Below are positions 11,357 through 19,909 of a stretch of 20,505 nt of DNA, one piece after another. The position numbers were made by a program, and so were the translations under genes. The notes below the pieces were generated by a model. It saw only the letters and a list, made by a program, of their open reading frames with translations. It did not search any database and had not been told where the DNA came from. How positions within the stretch are numbered: position 1 is the first letter of the stretch; each line of letters opens with the position of its first letter. The stretch comes from Tieghemiomyces parasiticus (lineage: Eukaryota; Kickxellomycota; Dimargaritomycetes; Dimargaritales; Dimargaritaceae), in the NCBI GenBank assembly GCA_027575765.1, contig JANBPT010000866.1, positions 1 to 20,505 on the forward strand, in the 5' to 3' direction.

Positions 11357-11632
11357 ATGAACACCCCGGGCTCGGTCATATACGGATGGGGTGCGCTGAT
11401 CGCGGCCGCCGGCGTCGCCTTCTACTATGCCCGGAAGGACATTGAGGCCCGCCGCCGCACCCAGCCTGTCAACTGGAACGCCACCGGCCTGACCTGGGAG
11501 GACAAGGTGAAGCAGCAGGAGGCCGAAGCTAAGGCCAACCAGGCCGACGTCAACAAGGTCCGGCCTATCGGTGGGTCCACCGAGTCACTTCACAACAAGG
11601 GCCGAGCGGGAGGTCCACCAGATGGACCTTAG
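11357..11632 (+). CDS. Small single-pass membrane protein, DUF4748-like
   Basis: An intronless ORF of 91 residues. One hydrophobic helix (about residues 6-22, VIYGWGALIAAAGVAFYYA) is followed by a basic stretch (RKDIEARRRTQ) and a hydrophilic, Ala/Glu/Lys-rich tail (WEDKVKQQEAEAKANQ) that may be helical. The pattern 'GVAFYYARKDIEARRR' resembles the small fungal DUF4748 group, where 'YYFAKKSIDADRR' is typical; this is from memory and tentative. A mitochondrial or ER membrane location is inferred. The reading frame extends upstream to a TTG at 11318, but the first ATG is at 11357 (context ATCATGA) and is taken as the start. It is convergent with DSN1. Confidence 0.7.
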   Translation: MNTPGSVIYGWGALIAAAGVAFYYARKDIEARRRTQPVNWNATGLTWEDKVKQQEAEAKANQADVNKVRPIGGSTESLHNKGRAGGPPDGP

Positions 11633-12013
11633 TGCCAGAATCCTAGAGCAAAGGCCTCGCGCAAGTTCTCCAAAGTTTGTTTTAGACCTGTGCCCCAACA
11701 TTCTGTAGGAGACTGCCGAAGCGCAGATACGTTAAACTAGACTAGCTGCCATTACAGCTTCACTCACAAAAAGTTTTGCCACCAACGGCCCGAAAGCGAC
11801 CTGTTGATATATACACACATTAAATAATGAATAGTATATTATACTCGCTTTACATGGCCTTACCAATACAGTCTAAGGGGGTGGCCAAATATCATTGCTT
11901 GGGAAGGAGAGTCCTGGCCGGCGGTCTAAACTGTACAGCGGCTTCAAGGGGGGGGGGGAGGGGTTGGACCAAGCCCAGGTGGGCGCACAGGAAGAGGTAG
12001 TCTCCCTTCCCTG
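11633..12013. other. Convergent 3' intergenic region with G11 tract
   Basis: 381 bp between the stops of two convergent genes. An AT-rich block at about 11803-11845 contains AATAAT, a possible weak polyadenylation element for the plus-strand gene. A run of eleven G at 11948-11958, followed by AGGGGG, is the longest mononucleotide run seen outside the tRNA terminator. Confidence 0.6.
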
Positions 12014-13593
12014 CTATGACGCCGAGGAGGAAGGTGGTATTCGGGCAAGGGCCTTGAGCAGCAGGTGGGGGTCGATGGGTTCGACGGCGATGTCGGTTGC
12101 GCTGGTCATAGTGGCCTTGCCTGGCCCGTCCATCTGCTGGTCAACCTGGCCTGACTTAAGCGTCGCAAGGGCCCTGCTCAGGTCTGTGGCTGCTGTCCGT
12201 TGAATTAACCGAGCGGCCCGCCGGTCCTGCTCGGCGCAACGCGGTATCCGGTAGTCCAAGGCGGGATCGTGTCCGTCCGTCGCAGCCAGATCTGTCTCGA
12301 CAATCGTAAAACGCGGGTCGGAGGTGAGATGTGCTAGACCCCACCGCCGCTGGAAGGAAACGATAAGGTCATGCGCCAGTCGGTCAATAAAGGTCTTGGC
12401 ATTGCGTTGGAAAGTATGGGAGAGGTAGACGGCGTCGGCCAACTGATCCACGGTATATGCTAGGTCTCCACCGTCATTGAGTTGTCGTCGCGTCTGCCTG
12501 ATGACCGCCGTGCAGGGTGACATGGTGTCCTGCGAAATAGGGTCTGTTGCAGTGTCCGTCAGCCATACAGGAAACAAATCGGTTGATGAAGGCTCCGCCT
12601 GCCGTAGCAGCCGGCTCCATAAATCCCGCTCCTTGCGGTACCGCACCAAGCTGCGCTCCAAACCCTCCTTTCGTTGGCGTAGGGGCTCGTTGGCCGGGTG
12701 CGGTGTGGGCGGTTCGGCGGCGCGGGCCCCCTCGACGGCCTCGGCGAGCCGGTACCACGAAGTGGGCACATCTCCGCGCGTCATGGCGCGCTCAAACTTC
12801 CTCACCAATTCGTCCATGATATTGCCAATCGCGGTCGTGTCCGGGCCGGAGGCGGAAGGTGTGGGGGTCCGGACGCGGGTTTTGGGGATGGCGTAGGCGA
12901 GTAATTGTCGCATGCGGAGTGGTTCAGGCTCGTCGGGAGAGATGTGCTTGTAAAAATCGCGACTGGGAATCTGTTTGTGTGGGGTGAGGATGGTACCGTT
13001 GGCCGCGATGGAGGACCGACGACGCTGGCCCCGAATCCCAGACGAGCGGCGACGCTGGCGGGACAGAGACGGTCCGGTGGCGGTCGGCACGTCCATAATG
13101 TCGGGGAACGTGGGTCGACGGTGGCTCGTAGGGGTTTTAACGGGTACAACACTGTCAATGACACGCCCTCCGCCGACGGCACTCCGGCCCTGGCGAGGCG
13201 GTCCTCTCACCGGCTCTGGTTCATCGATGGGTGGGGTGGGTAGCTGGGTTGGGGGTGGCGGCGATACGGGGTAGACAGGGTCGGTGGGGCATTTTGATAG
13301 ACGCGACTTTTTCTGCAATTGAAATTAGTAAAAATATGAGTAGACGGTGCCAGCGTTACGTTAGCGTTAAGCCAACCTCTGATGACTGTGAGCGACCCAA
13401 AGTGTAGGTCTGTCGTGTCGGTACAACCGGTAGATTCAAGCAGCACCCAACTTACTTTGACAACAACCTGGGGTATCAACGTGGAAGGTGAACGGGTGGT
13501 CTCGGTCTTGACTCTGGTGCGTTTGGATGAGGCCCTGACGGCGTTGCCAAAGCCCCAGCCGTCATCGCTGTCGTTGGAGACTCGTTTTGACAT
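12014..13593 (-). CDS. DSN1: Kinetochore MIND/Mis12 complex subunit Dsn1/Mis13
   Basis: Minus-strand exons 13593-13456 and 13312-12014 give 478 residues; the 143-bp intron is GT-AG in phase 0. The start has a GCCGCCATG context. The N-terminal ~130 residues are disordered and Pro-rich. The signature lies at about residues 133-185: RRRSSGIRGQRRRSS, then 'TPHKQIPSRDFYKHI', then 'PEPLRMRQLLAYA'. This block defines Dsn1/Mis13 proteins. The rest is mainly helical with a coiled-coil-like segment ('RQRKEGLERSLVRYRKERDLW'), fitting assembly into the elongated Mis12 complex that joins the centromere to Ndc80 and microtubules. Two basic-Ser pairs (S136/S137 and S146/S147) fit Aurora B/Ipl1 consensus sites. 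Length is typical for a fungal Dsn1. Confidence 0.93.
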
Positions 13594-14653
13594 GGCGGCA
13601 CTAGGGGAGCGGCCAGAAGGAGCGAGGGAAGAAGTCGGGCTCGTTCTTGGGCGCGGTTTTGCGTTACGCTCACGGAACCGGCTTTTGTGGTTTATGGGGT
13701 GGTGGCAGAACTAGATTCTAATTGAATGAAGGGCTATCGCTATGAAGCGAGGTGGTAATGCGAGGTGTAGAGGGAACAGGTAGGTTGGTACAGTAGTGAC
13801 AATGCAGATTGAGGCTGGTAAGGGAAATGGCCGAATAGGTGTGCAGTACTACGTAAAAAATATATTGAACGTTTAAGAAGCATGGGCGAGAAACGACATG
13901 CGGAATGAGCATACACATAAACAAAGGAGCGCCGGGTTGGCAATACGGGGGAAAATTCCGGCAACGTTGACTTGGTAAACGGGGCAAGGTGGGTAATTTC
14001 TGATTCTTTCAGCGGGCGCAGGGGGCCAACGTTGCGGTACCTTTGTATTTTCGGGTTGGAACCGGGGGGTTTCGTCACTCGTGGGAGGGTCCTCCAGGTG
14101 TCTCGCCAAAGAAATGGTTTATTCAAAAACTCTATACTTTCAACGCTGGAGGGATCATTGGCCAGGTTCGAATGGCTAAGCATTTTACATGGCACCATGA
14201 ACCCAGCGTGAAAGGCGGCAGCCGCCAAGCGAAGTTTGTTTACATTTGAGCGGGGATCAACCCGCAACACTGGTTGACTGGCCAACCAAGGCACATTAGA
14301 ATGTAGAATAGGGTAGGAGCCCCACCCATGGTGGGACCAATGGTTATCCCGGTCAAGCATAGGAAATGGAGAAGGTTTCCACAAATCCCAGCTAAGTATA
14401 CGCCTAATAGCGCTGCTAAGTCACGTGCACGCCAGTCGGCACAATTGGGAGTTGAAGACCAGTGTGGCTGAGCATCCGATGGCGTAGGCGGCTGGGGGGT
14501 CAACTCCCATACAGAACGTAATTTTCCGGTTCCAAGATTCCATCATCATTACCCACCGTCGGACCAGCACTGGTCAACCCGCAGCCAGTTTATTGTTGAC
14601 TTGTAAACCTCCATCGTGCATATTAGCTACGGAGGGTTCATTCAAGGTCGAAT
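13594..14653. other. Intergenic region, 1.06 kb, no convincing gene
   Basis: Lies between the DSN1 start and the stop of the next minus-strand gene. It should hold the DSN1 promoter. Several overlapping frames stay open on both strands at 13740-14384, including a minus frame of 214 codons that begins at TTG. None shows a domain, consistent codon use or good splice signals. I treat it as non-coding with low certainty; see the findings. Confidence 0.5.
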
Positions 14654-15349
14654 TTAGGAAGCTGCTGGGGTCTCTGACGATGGCTGCGACGGTATGAACA
14701 TTGGCGAATGATACCGGCCGAGCGTACGTACAATGTTCTCGTCAACGTTGTACTTGGCAGAGAGCTGCGCCGGAGGCAGACCTGTGCCATGTTCCGGCTT
14801 CAGGTCGGCCAGGAGCGCCTGGATGTCATCCGGGTTGAGCTTATTCCGTACGCGGACCTGTTCGACATTATCCTCGGGGCTACGGTTCTCGAGGGAGTTG
14901 ACAGCAACATGAGGATGGTTGGCCTAATGTAAATACATCGGAAGGACGTGAAGGTAGCCCGTGGAGAGTATTAGCCAAGACTTCGAGGAGGAGGAGGAGG
15001 AGGAGGGTGGGTACAGCGCAATCTTGGCCTGACCAAAGGTAGGAAAAGGGGGCCAATATTCTGTCGAACAAATGCCTTTCACACTTACCTTTGTGCCGTC
15101 GGTCCGCTTGACTGGGATTTGGCTCTCCTGCGGCCGGAAGAAGATACCCAGATTGTCTCGGATCTGCTCATTGATTTGGCGTTCCTGCTCAATGTTGGCG
15201 CCCAGTTTGCTCTCGTCGACGGGGGGTGTGGATCTTGTCGCAGGATAACTGGCAGGCCCGTTGGATGTCGTTGGGCGGGTGATTTTGCCCTTGACTGTTG
15301 CCGCCGCCTGGGGGTAATGGCGGGCTGCTTTGGAACCACTAGAGCCCAT
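14654..15349 (-). CDS. Small MGxxxS protein, NDUFAF4-like complex I assembly factor candidate
   Basis: Minus-strand exons 15349-15089 and 14923-14654 give 176 residues; the 165-bp intron is GT-AG in phase 0. Exon 2 has no early start codon and is easily missed. The N-terminus MGSSGSKAAR fits an N-myristoylation signal (Gly2, Ser6). A middle segment is polar ('IEQERQINEQIRDNLGIFF'). The C-terminal ~65 residues form a short helical module: 'LNPDDIQALLADL', then 'PPAQLSAKYNVDENIVRTLGRY'. Animal NDUFAF4 has the same plan: an MG start and a C-terminal helix-turn-helix ('WTAEKIMQEYQLEQKDVNSL', then 'LKYF'). NDUFAF4 helps build mitochondrial complex I. The likeness is by layout and a few positions, so the family is tentative. 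The gene model itself is well supported by phase. Confidence 0.6.
14985..15006. repeat. GAG/CCT trinucleotide microsatellite inside an intron
   Basis: About seven uninterrupted GAG units on the plus strand. On the coding (minus) strand this is a CCT tract about 60-80 bases upstream of the intron's acceptor, on the donor side of a CTAAT branch-like motif near 14970. Confidence 0.85.
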
Positions 15350-15663
15350 GTTGCGAATGCGTCGAGTGAGATGATGTGAATCAGGGGATATACACTGTGT
15401 GTTAACGAAGGCCGGATATTACAAGCTCAAAAGCCATCCGAAAGCTGTGTGGTCATAACCGGCGGTATGATACAGGCCTAAGAGGCGTTGACCTATTGAG
15501 AAGCTTCCGAGCTGACGTAACCAGTGTGGCACAACTTTTCAGGAGGGTGTCGCCTAGTGCCAGCCCAGCTATATAGGAAGCCCAAGATGTTTCGAGGTGG
15601 CTAAGCTGTAGGTGGCAGACATTGGCGCTGCATATGAAATCTAGAAGTATATAAGCCAGGTAA
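15350..15663. other. Intergenic, upstream of the NDUFAF4-like gene
   Basis: AT-richer sequence with short open frames only. Probably the promoter of the minus-strand gene. No other feature seen. Confidence 0.5.
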
Positions 15664-15754
15664 TTAGGCTGCTTGGTAGGCGCAAACTTGCTAAGTAAAG
15701 AATACTAGCCGTTAAGCTCAACTGGTGGTGCAGATCGTAGACGGTGTGATGACT
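15664..15754 (+). repeat. Left inverted arm of the MITE-like element
   Basis: 91-bp arm starting TTAGGCTGC and ending GATGACT; near-identical to the reverse complement of 15922-16012. Confidence 0.9.
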
Positions 15755-15921
15755 GTCATGTATTGAATAGCAGCCGGTGAGTCTTTCAAGCTCAAACAAC
15801 AGCCGGTATCATTCACAACGGCTACTTGGCTGGACCCAGGAGAGGTCCAGGATGACAGTACGGGCGGGGCCGGGCGCCAACAGGAATAAGGGGAACAGTT
15901 AGTGGTCATTAGATCAGAAAT

Positions 15922-16012
15922 AGTCATCACACCGTCGACAATACGCACCACCAGTTGAGCTTAACGGCTAGTATTCCTTACTTAGTAAGTTTACGCCTAC
16001 CACGCAGCCTAA
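15922..16012 (-). repeat. Right inverted arm of the MITE-like element
   Basis: 91-bp arm, inverted relative to the left arm. Differences are single-base and cluster near the inner end (the AGATCGTA / GTATTGTC segment). Confidence 0.9.
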
Positions 16013-17228
16013 CCAGGCTCGACTGCAAGCTGCTTCACCACAAGTTTGACACGGTTAGCCCACTTTCACATGGGCCACTGCTTGCTCCAAAACGCGGGCA
16101 GATTAGACCATCCCGTGTATACAACTGATGAACCTTAAGGGGGCGTGCTTCAGCGCGTGCTGGAGTTGATGATTCATCAACGAGCCGACAGGTAGAAATC
16201 CCGCGCTTGCCACGCTTCCCCTACCACCGTGCAGGCAGTTCTATGTAGAGACCGAAAGTTGCATACCACCATCCACCATTGGTCTCCCCATGACCTCAAT
16301 GACGGGCAACAACACCCATAGCTGGATTGTAGGATCGGCTTCCTAATGGACTCCGCTGCTACCGGTGATTGCCTTCCGGTTGCCACAGCGTCCAGTGACG
16401 CCACCTGAGACCATCGTCGCGGGTCACCCGTTAGCAGTAGCCGACTGTAATTGTGACGGGGTACTCCACACTATATCCCCATCTCCCTCACTGATCCAAG
16501 CTTTGCTACCAGATTAACGATACTTACCCGTCCCAATGACAACCAATATATCCCAGTAGATCTGATACCATGGCCGTCATTCCGCCACCTCCATCTTCCG
16601 TCAGGTCATTGGTGCTGTAGGATCTCCAAGGTCTAGGTCTCCGGAAGGATCTTCCCGATACCCCTTATCCATCCTGTATATCTCGTCTGGTGGTCAAGTT
16701 GCAGCTATGCGCCACTAAAGGGGTAACGCCGATCATATTTTTTGGTGGTTCTGCTTAATTGAACGCCCTTCGTCCATCCGCCATGTCATTTAAGTTAAGC
16801 TGCCTGGCAGCGACTTACACCTGACTCATTACAGAATCCGGTGTGAGTCTCCGTACGAACCAGGGTGCTCTGAATTCGCTTAGACTATGGAGCGCATTGG
16901 ACGCTAACCTAGAGATGGCATGGCCTACTATAATACATGCCTGACCCAATACGACCACACCGCCAGCTATTGGTGTGATTTGGTGTTTTCCCAGAGAAAA
17001 GGCTATCCGCCTTTCTCATGGCGCGAGTTGCATGGCCATCCTCATCGTTCGTCAAGCCAACCAGGCACGGGGGCGGCGTCAAGAATACTGCCAAAGATTT
17101 ATTGATAGACAATGCCATACCAGAAATGCCGGAATGATCATCAGGATCCTTTGACAATGCTGGGACACCGTAAAGGACTGCTATAACACATTAGAGGGTC
17201 AGTTTGGGCCATTGGAGGACCGGGGAAC
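16013..17228. other. Intergenic region, 1.2 kb, no convincing gene
   Basis: Short open frames only. A 17-base perfect palindrome around a central T lies at 16165-16181 (GTTGATGA-T-TCATCAAC). A minus-strand GTAAGT near 16528 and a CAG acceptor near 16407 could be a splice pair, but the spliced frame stops soon. TTTATT at 17098-17103 reads as AATAAA on the minus strand, about 126 bases past the stop of the next gene, and may be its poly(A) signal. Confidence 0.5.
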
Positions 17229-18846
17229 TTAAAATCCAAACAGAATGCTGCGTGCGGGCTGTTCCACATGATCCTTATCAACAATGAACGGTTCCGTCGG
17301 GATCGGGAAATCAGCGCCGGTGGGACCGAATCCGTAGTCGGGGACGGTGCTACTGTCCACTGACTCCAAGCTATTCCGTTGCTCGAGGATCAGGTCGTCC
17401 GTGTTTGTACGCACATAAAAGTGTATCTTGTCGCCAATACGCGCAAAATAAAAATAACGGGTATCGTAGAAAAACTTGCACTCGGGGAAGGGCGATTGTT
17501 CACTATCCGGATAAGCCCGCCGGAGGACTTCGTGGGCAGTAGCTAGGCCGAGTTCGTATGCGCACCAGTGCAGATATGAAGGTAAATCTTCAAGTACCGA
17601 TTTCAAGGAGGAGTTCAACGCCTCACGGGTCTCATCCCTCATGGGTAAGGTGTCCGAAGATTGCCATTGGGGGACCGTTGGCTCCCCATCAGTGGTAGTT
17701 ACGTAGCCGGCCTCGAGGAGCAGCATGCCTACGAGTAGCGAGTATTCATTTCCCCACACCCTTAGCCGGGCTTGCGCTGGCGTGGATAATTCCACCAGAC
17801 TATCTAGACGCCCCTCCTTGATCATGAAGGCAATTACTTGCTTGGCTAGTACAACATGAAGAGGGGATTCAATCTCCAACCCTGATGCCCTGACATAACC
17901 TAAGCGAGCGTCCCGAGTCATGAAAATGAAAGAATGCGGGTCTTCAAGTCTATGAGCAACTTTTCGAACTATAGTTGCTTTCTTACACCGTCCTATGAAC
18001 TTTAAGATCGCCTCGGTTTCTCCCTGGTACGCGGCCAGAAGGATCGGGTAGACTGGTCCGTGAACGTGCGGTATAAAATTGCTCAGGTCGATATAGCGGA
18101 AACGGTCACCAACATAGCGCACGAACGTATCTATAACATCAGTATCGGTGTAACTGATGTCCGAGTGGGTCAGATCCAAGCGTTCAGTACCATTTCCTGC
18201 TAAAAATTGGTAAGTCTTAGCGGCCTCGTAGACATCAACGTACGTTTTGATAAGGGCGACGATATGGGGGATACTAGATTCCTCATCAAGTGGCTTCCCA
18301 TGGTAGGACTGTCCGTTGGCAAGGTCCAATTCGCCAAGTGTCTAAAATTTAGAATGTACGATGGAGACAATCAGCGACAACCGGGGTTTGCAAACAGGTT
18401 AGATGCCCAGTGCGTTTAGATTACCCACTAATTGTAGCCCAGTAGCTCTGAGCAAAAAAAACACACCGTTTTATCCGCATCAAGTGGACTGTTAGGGTAT
18501 GGACTATACTGGTAAGTCGGAACTATATGCCGCCATCTAGGAAGGTGGCACGATATAAGCTGCAGCGGGGTGTCTTTGCCCGTACACTCACCTTGGCGAT
18601 CACTGTCGCAGGTCGGTGCCCAGCTTGTTGGGAAAAGAGCAGGTCTGCATTCATCAGCTTGACATAGCTGTCGCGCGGCAGGTGCTTTGCCACTCGATAC
18701 CTTAGCTCGGCCGAAAGCTTTTTGTATGGGGGGGATTTAGGCCGATTCTTTACAGGAGTGGCCTGGACGCCGGAATGACCTTTTTGCAATAGCAAAACCA
18801 GGAAAGGGCTCGCAGCAAGCCAGGCCAGGGTCGATTGCAGTTGCAT
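17229..18846 (-). CDS. Predicted secreted protein with F-box-like and ankyrin-like segments
   Basis: Minus-strand exons 18846-18592 and 18341-17229 give 455 residues. The 250-bp intron (GTGAGT donor, TTTTAG acceptor) is in phase 0, and the start context is CACCATGC. Residues 1-29 look like a signal peptide: hydrophobic core LAWLAASPFLVLLL, with possible cleavage after GVQA. Residues 44-72 (LSAELRYRVAKHLPRDSYVKL) match the F-box pattern LPxELxxxIxxxLPxxDLxxL. Residues about 179-201 ('YPILLAAYQGETEAILKFI') look like a degenerate ankyrin repeat. Sequons NGT (N135) and NSS (N328) fit passage through the ER; cysteines are few and no HDEL is present. F-box proteins normally act in the cytosol or nucleus in SCF ligases, so a leader is unexpected. 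It could be an effector, or the helix may not be a real F-box. I recognise no named family. Confidence 0.75.
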
Positions 18847-18971
18847 GGTGAGACGATGACGGGGCGGGAAGTGGCAGGGGGACGAGGTCGCTTAGCGGCG
18901 ACGAGACTGCAGGTTGATGCGGAAAGAGGTGAGGGGTAAGGCTGGTTTGAAAGGGCGGAGATGGGGCAGCG

Positions 18972-18978
18972 TTTTATA
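18972..18978 (-). promoter_or_regulatory. TATA box upstream of the secreted F-box-like gene
   Basis: TATAAAA on the minus strand, 126 bases before the ATG at 18846, within GC-rich surroundings. Position fits a core promoter with a leader of about 90-100 bases. Confidence 0.5.
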
Positions 18979-19816
18979 TCGAGTTGAGGGACGAGGGTGC
19001 TACGGGGTGCAACACACTTGGAGGGGGGAATGAATTGGGACGCAGAGGAGGGGAGGGGACGAGGAACTGTCAGGCAGAGTCGGACGGCCAGAGGGAGGAG
19101 AAAGTATCCGGGGTGGCTGAGCTGGGTAACCCTAGCGGCGACAGGTCCCACGTATATGTTACCACATGGCCAATAGTAACCACCCTCGGGTTTTGATCGT
19201 CATCTAGCCCAATGGTATTATCAACGAAGGCGAGGTCAGCCTACATAGCGACAATAAAACTCCTCGTCTTCATGCAGCCCACAGAGCCGGCCGACCTACC
19301 TACGCCCTACCCGGGAAACCATTACCAGTTGCCAACTGCCTTGATCCAGAGGAATAGGCTGGCAGTACCATGTCTGTCGCTTCGACTTGTAGCCAGCGGT
19401 GGGTTGAACTGAGCGAGTGCGCTTGGCAGAGAAACCGCACCAGAAAGCCGCCGACGTGTCGGCTATCCAGCATGAAAGAAAAATGCAACACTAGCATGGC
19501 CGAGGACGTTTAACACGGGAATGAACAAAAAATCCTGCCACTGCGTCCGGGATCCCCGGCGCAGACGGCTCCGTCCTCCCTGTCTCATTGCTACCGCCTC
19601 ACAGCACGAATTTTTTGTACTCCAGTGATCCTTGTCACACGTCCACTTCAGGCCCTACAGCACACTCTTCCTTCTCCAGCTCACCCCCTCTGCACCCCGT
19701 TGCTCCTCCCGCCATCCCCCTCCCGCTGCTCCCGCTGCTCTCGCTGTTGGTGTCCCTCAACGTCTCAGCTCGGAATCACGGCTGGCATTTTGGCACCGGT
19801 CGCTCGTCCCGGCGAC
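18979..19816. other. Intergenic, no convincing gene
   Basis: A purine-rich plus strand at about 18985-19110 (upstream of the TATA box) and a pyrimidine-rich block at 19660-19760 (repeats of CTGCTCCCG and CTCCC). Overlapping frames over 19588-19914 mostly begin without ATG and reflect this composition bias. Confidence 0.5.
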
Positions 19817-19909
19817 ATGACACCCTGCAAGTCCCGCCTCGATTGCTTCCTAAGCGCAAATATCGTCAAGAAACCAGACGAATGCATCATGCTTTACCTA
19901 ATGGTATAG
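19817..19909 (+). CDS. Doubtful 30-residue cysteine-containing ORF or exon
   Basis: ATG at 19817 (context GCGACATGA) starts a 30-residue frame with three cysteines in C-x5-C-x12-C spacing ('CKSRLDCFLSAN', 'KKPDEC'). It vaguely recalls small CHCH-type mitochondrial proteins such as Cmc4, where 'DCLxxNxYxxxKC' is typical. It follows a pyrimidine-rich leader-like tract. It may be a chance ORF or one exon of a longer gene; a second open stretch at 19937-20083 ends 'NPSFALRPNGIG', but no intron of normal length joins them. Confidence 0.2.
   Translation: MTPCKSRLDCFLSANIVKKPDECIMLYLMV

Larger units (their letters stand above)
15664..16012. mobile_element. MITE-like element with 91-bp terminal inverted repeats
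   Basis: Arms 15664-15754 and 15922-16012 are inverted copies of one another, both 91 bases, with about eight mismatches and no gaps by eye. They include a 34-base core identical in both arms (about 15701-15734). The loop is 167 bp and contains a small hairpin (TGGACC 15831-15836, GGTCCA 15844-15849) but no ORF. Outer ends are TTAGGCTGC...GCAGCC-TAA, so a TA duplication next to GGCTGC/GCAGCC is possible; CCAGG also flanks both sides (15656-15660 and 16013-16017). A non-autonomous DNA transposon is the best reading; a long hairpin RNA locus is the alternative. Confidence 0.75.

Noticed and set aside
14165..14173. GGTTCGAAT as a second tRNA B box
   Set aside because: No matching A box, anticodon arm or acceptor stem around it.
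13740..14384. 214-codon minus-strand open frame as a gene
   Set aside because: Begins at TTG, has no recognisable domain, and other frames are also open here, so composition may explain it. Kept only as a finding.
16407..16620. Minus-strand exon pair with GTAAGT near 16528, a CAG acceptor near 16407 and a GCCATGG start
   Set aside because: The in-phase product stops after about 30 residues, and the longer alternative has no start codon.
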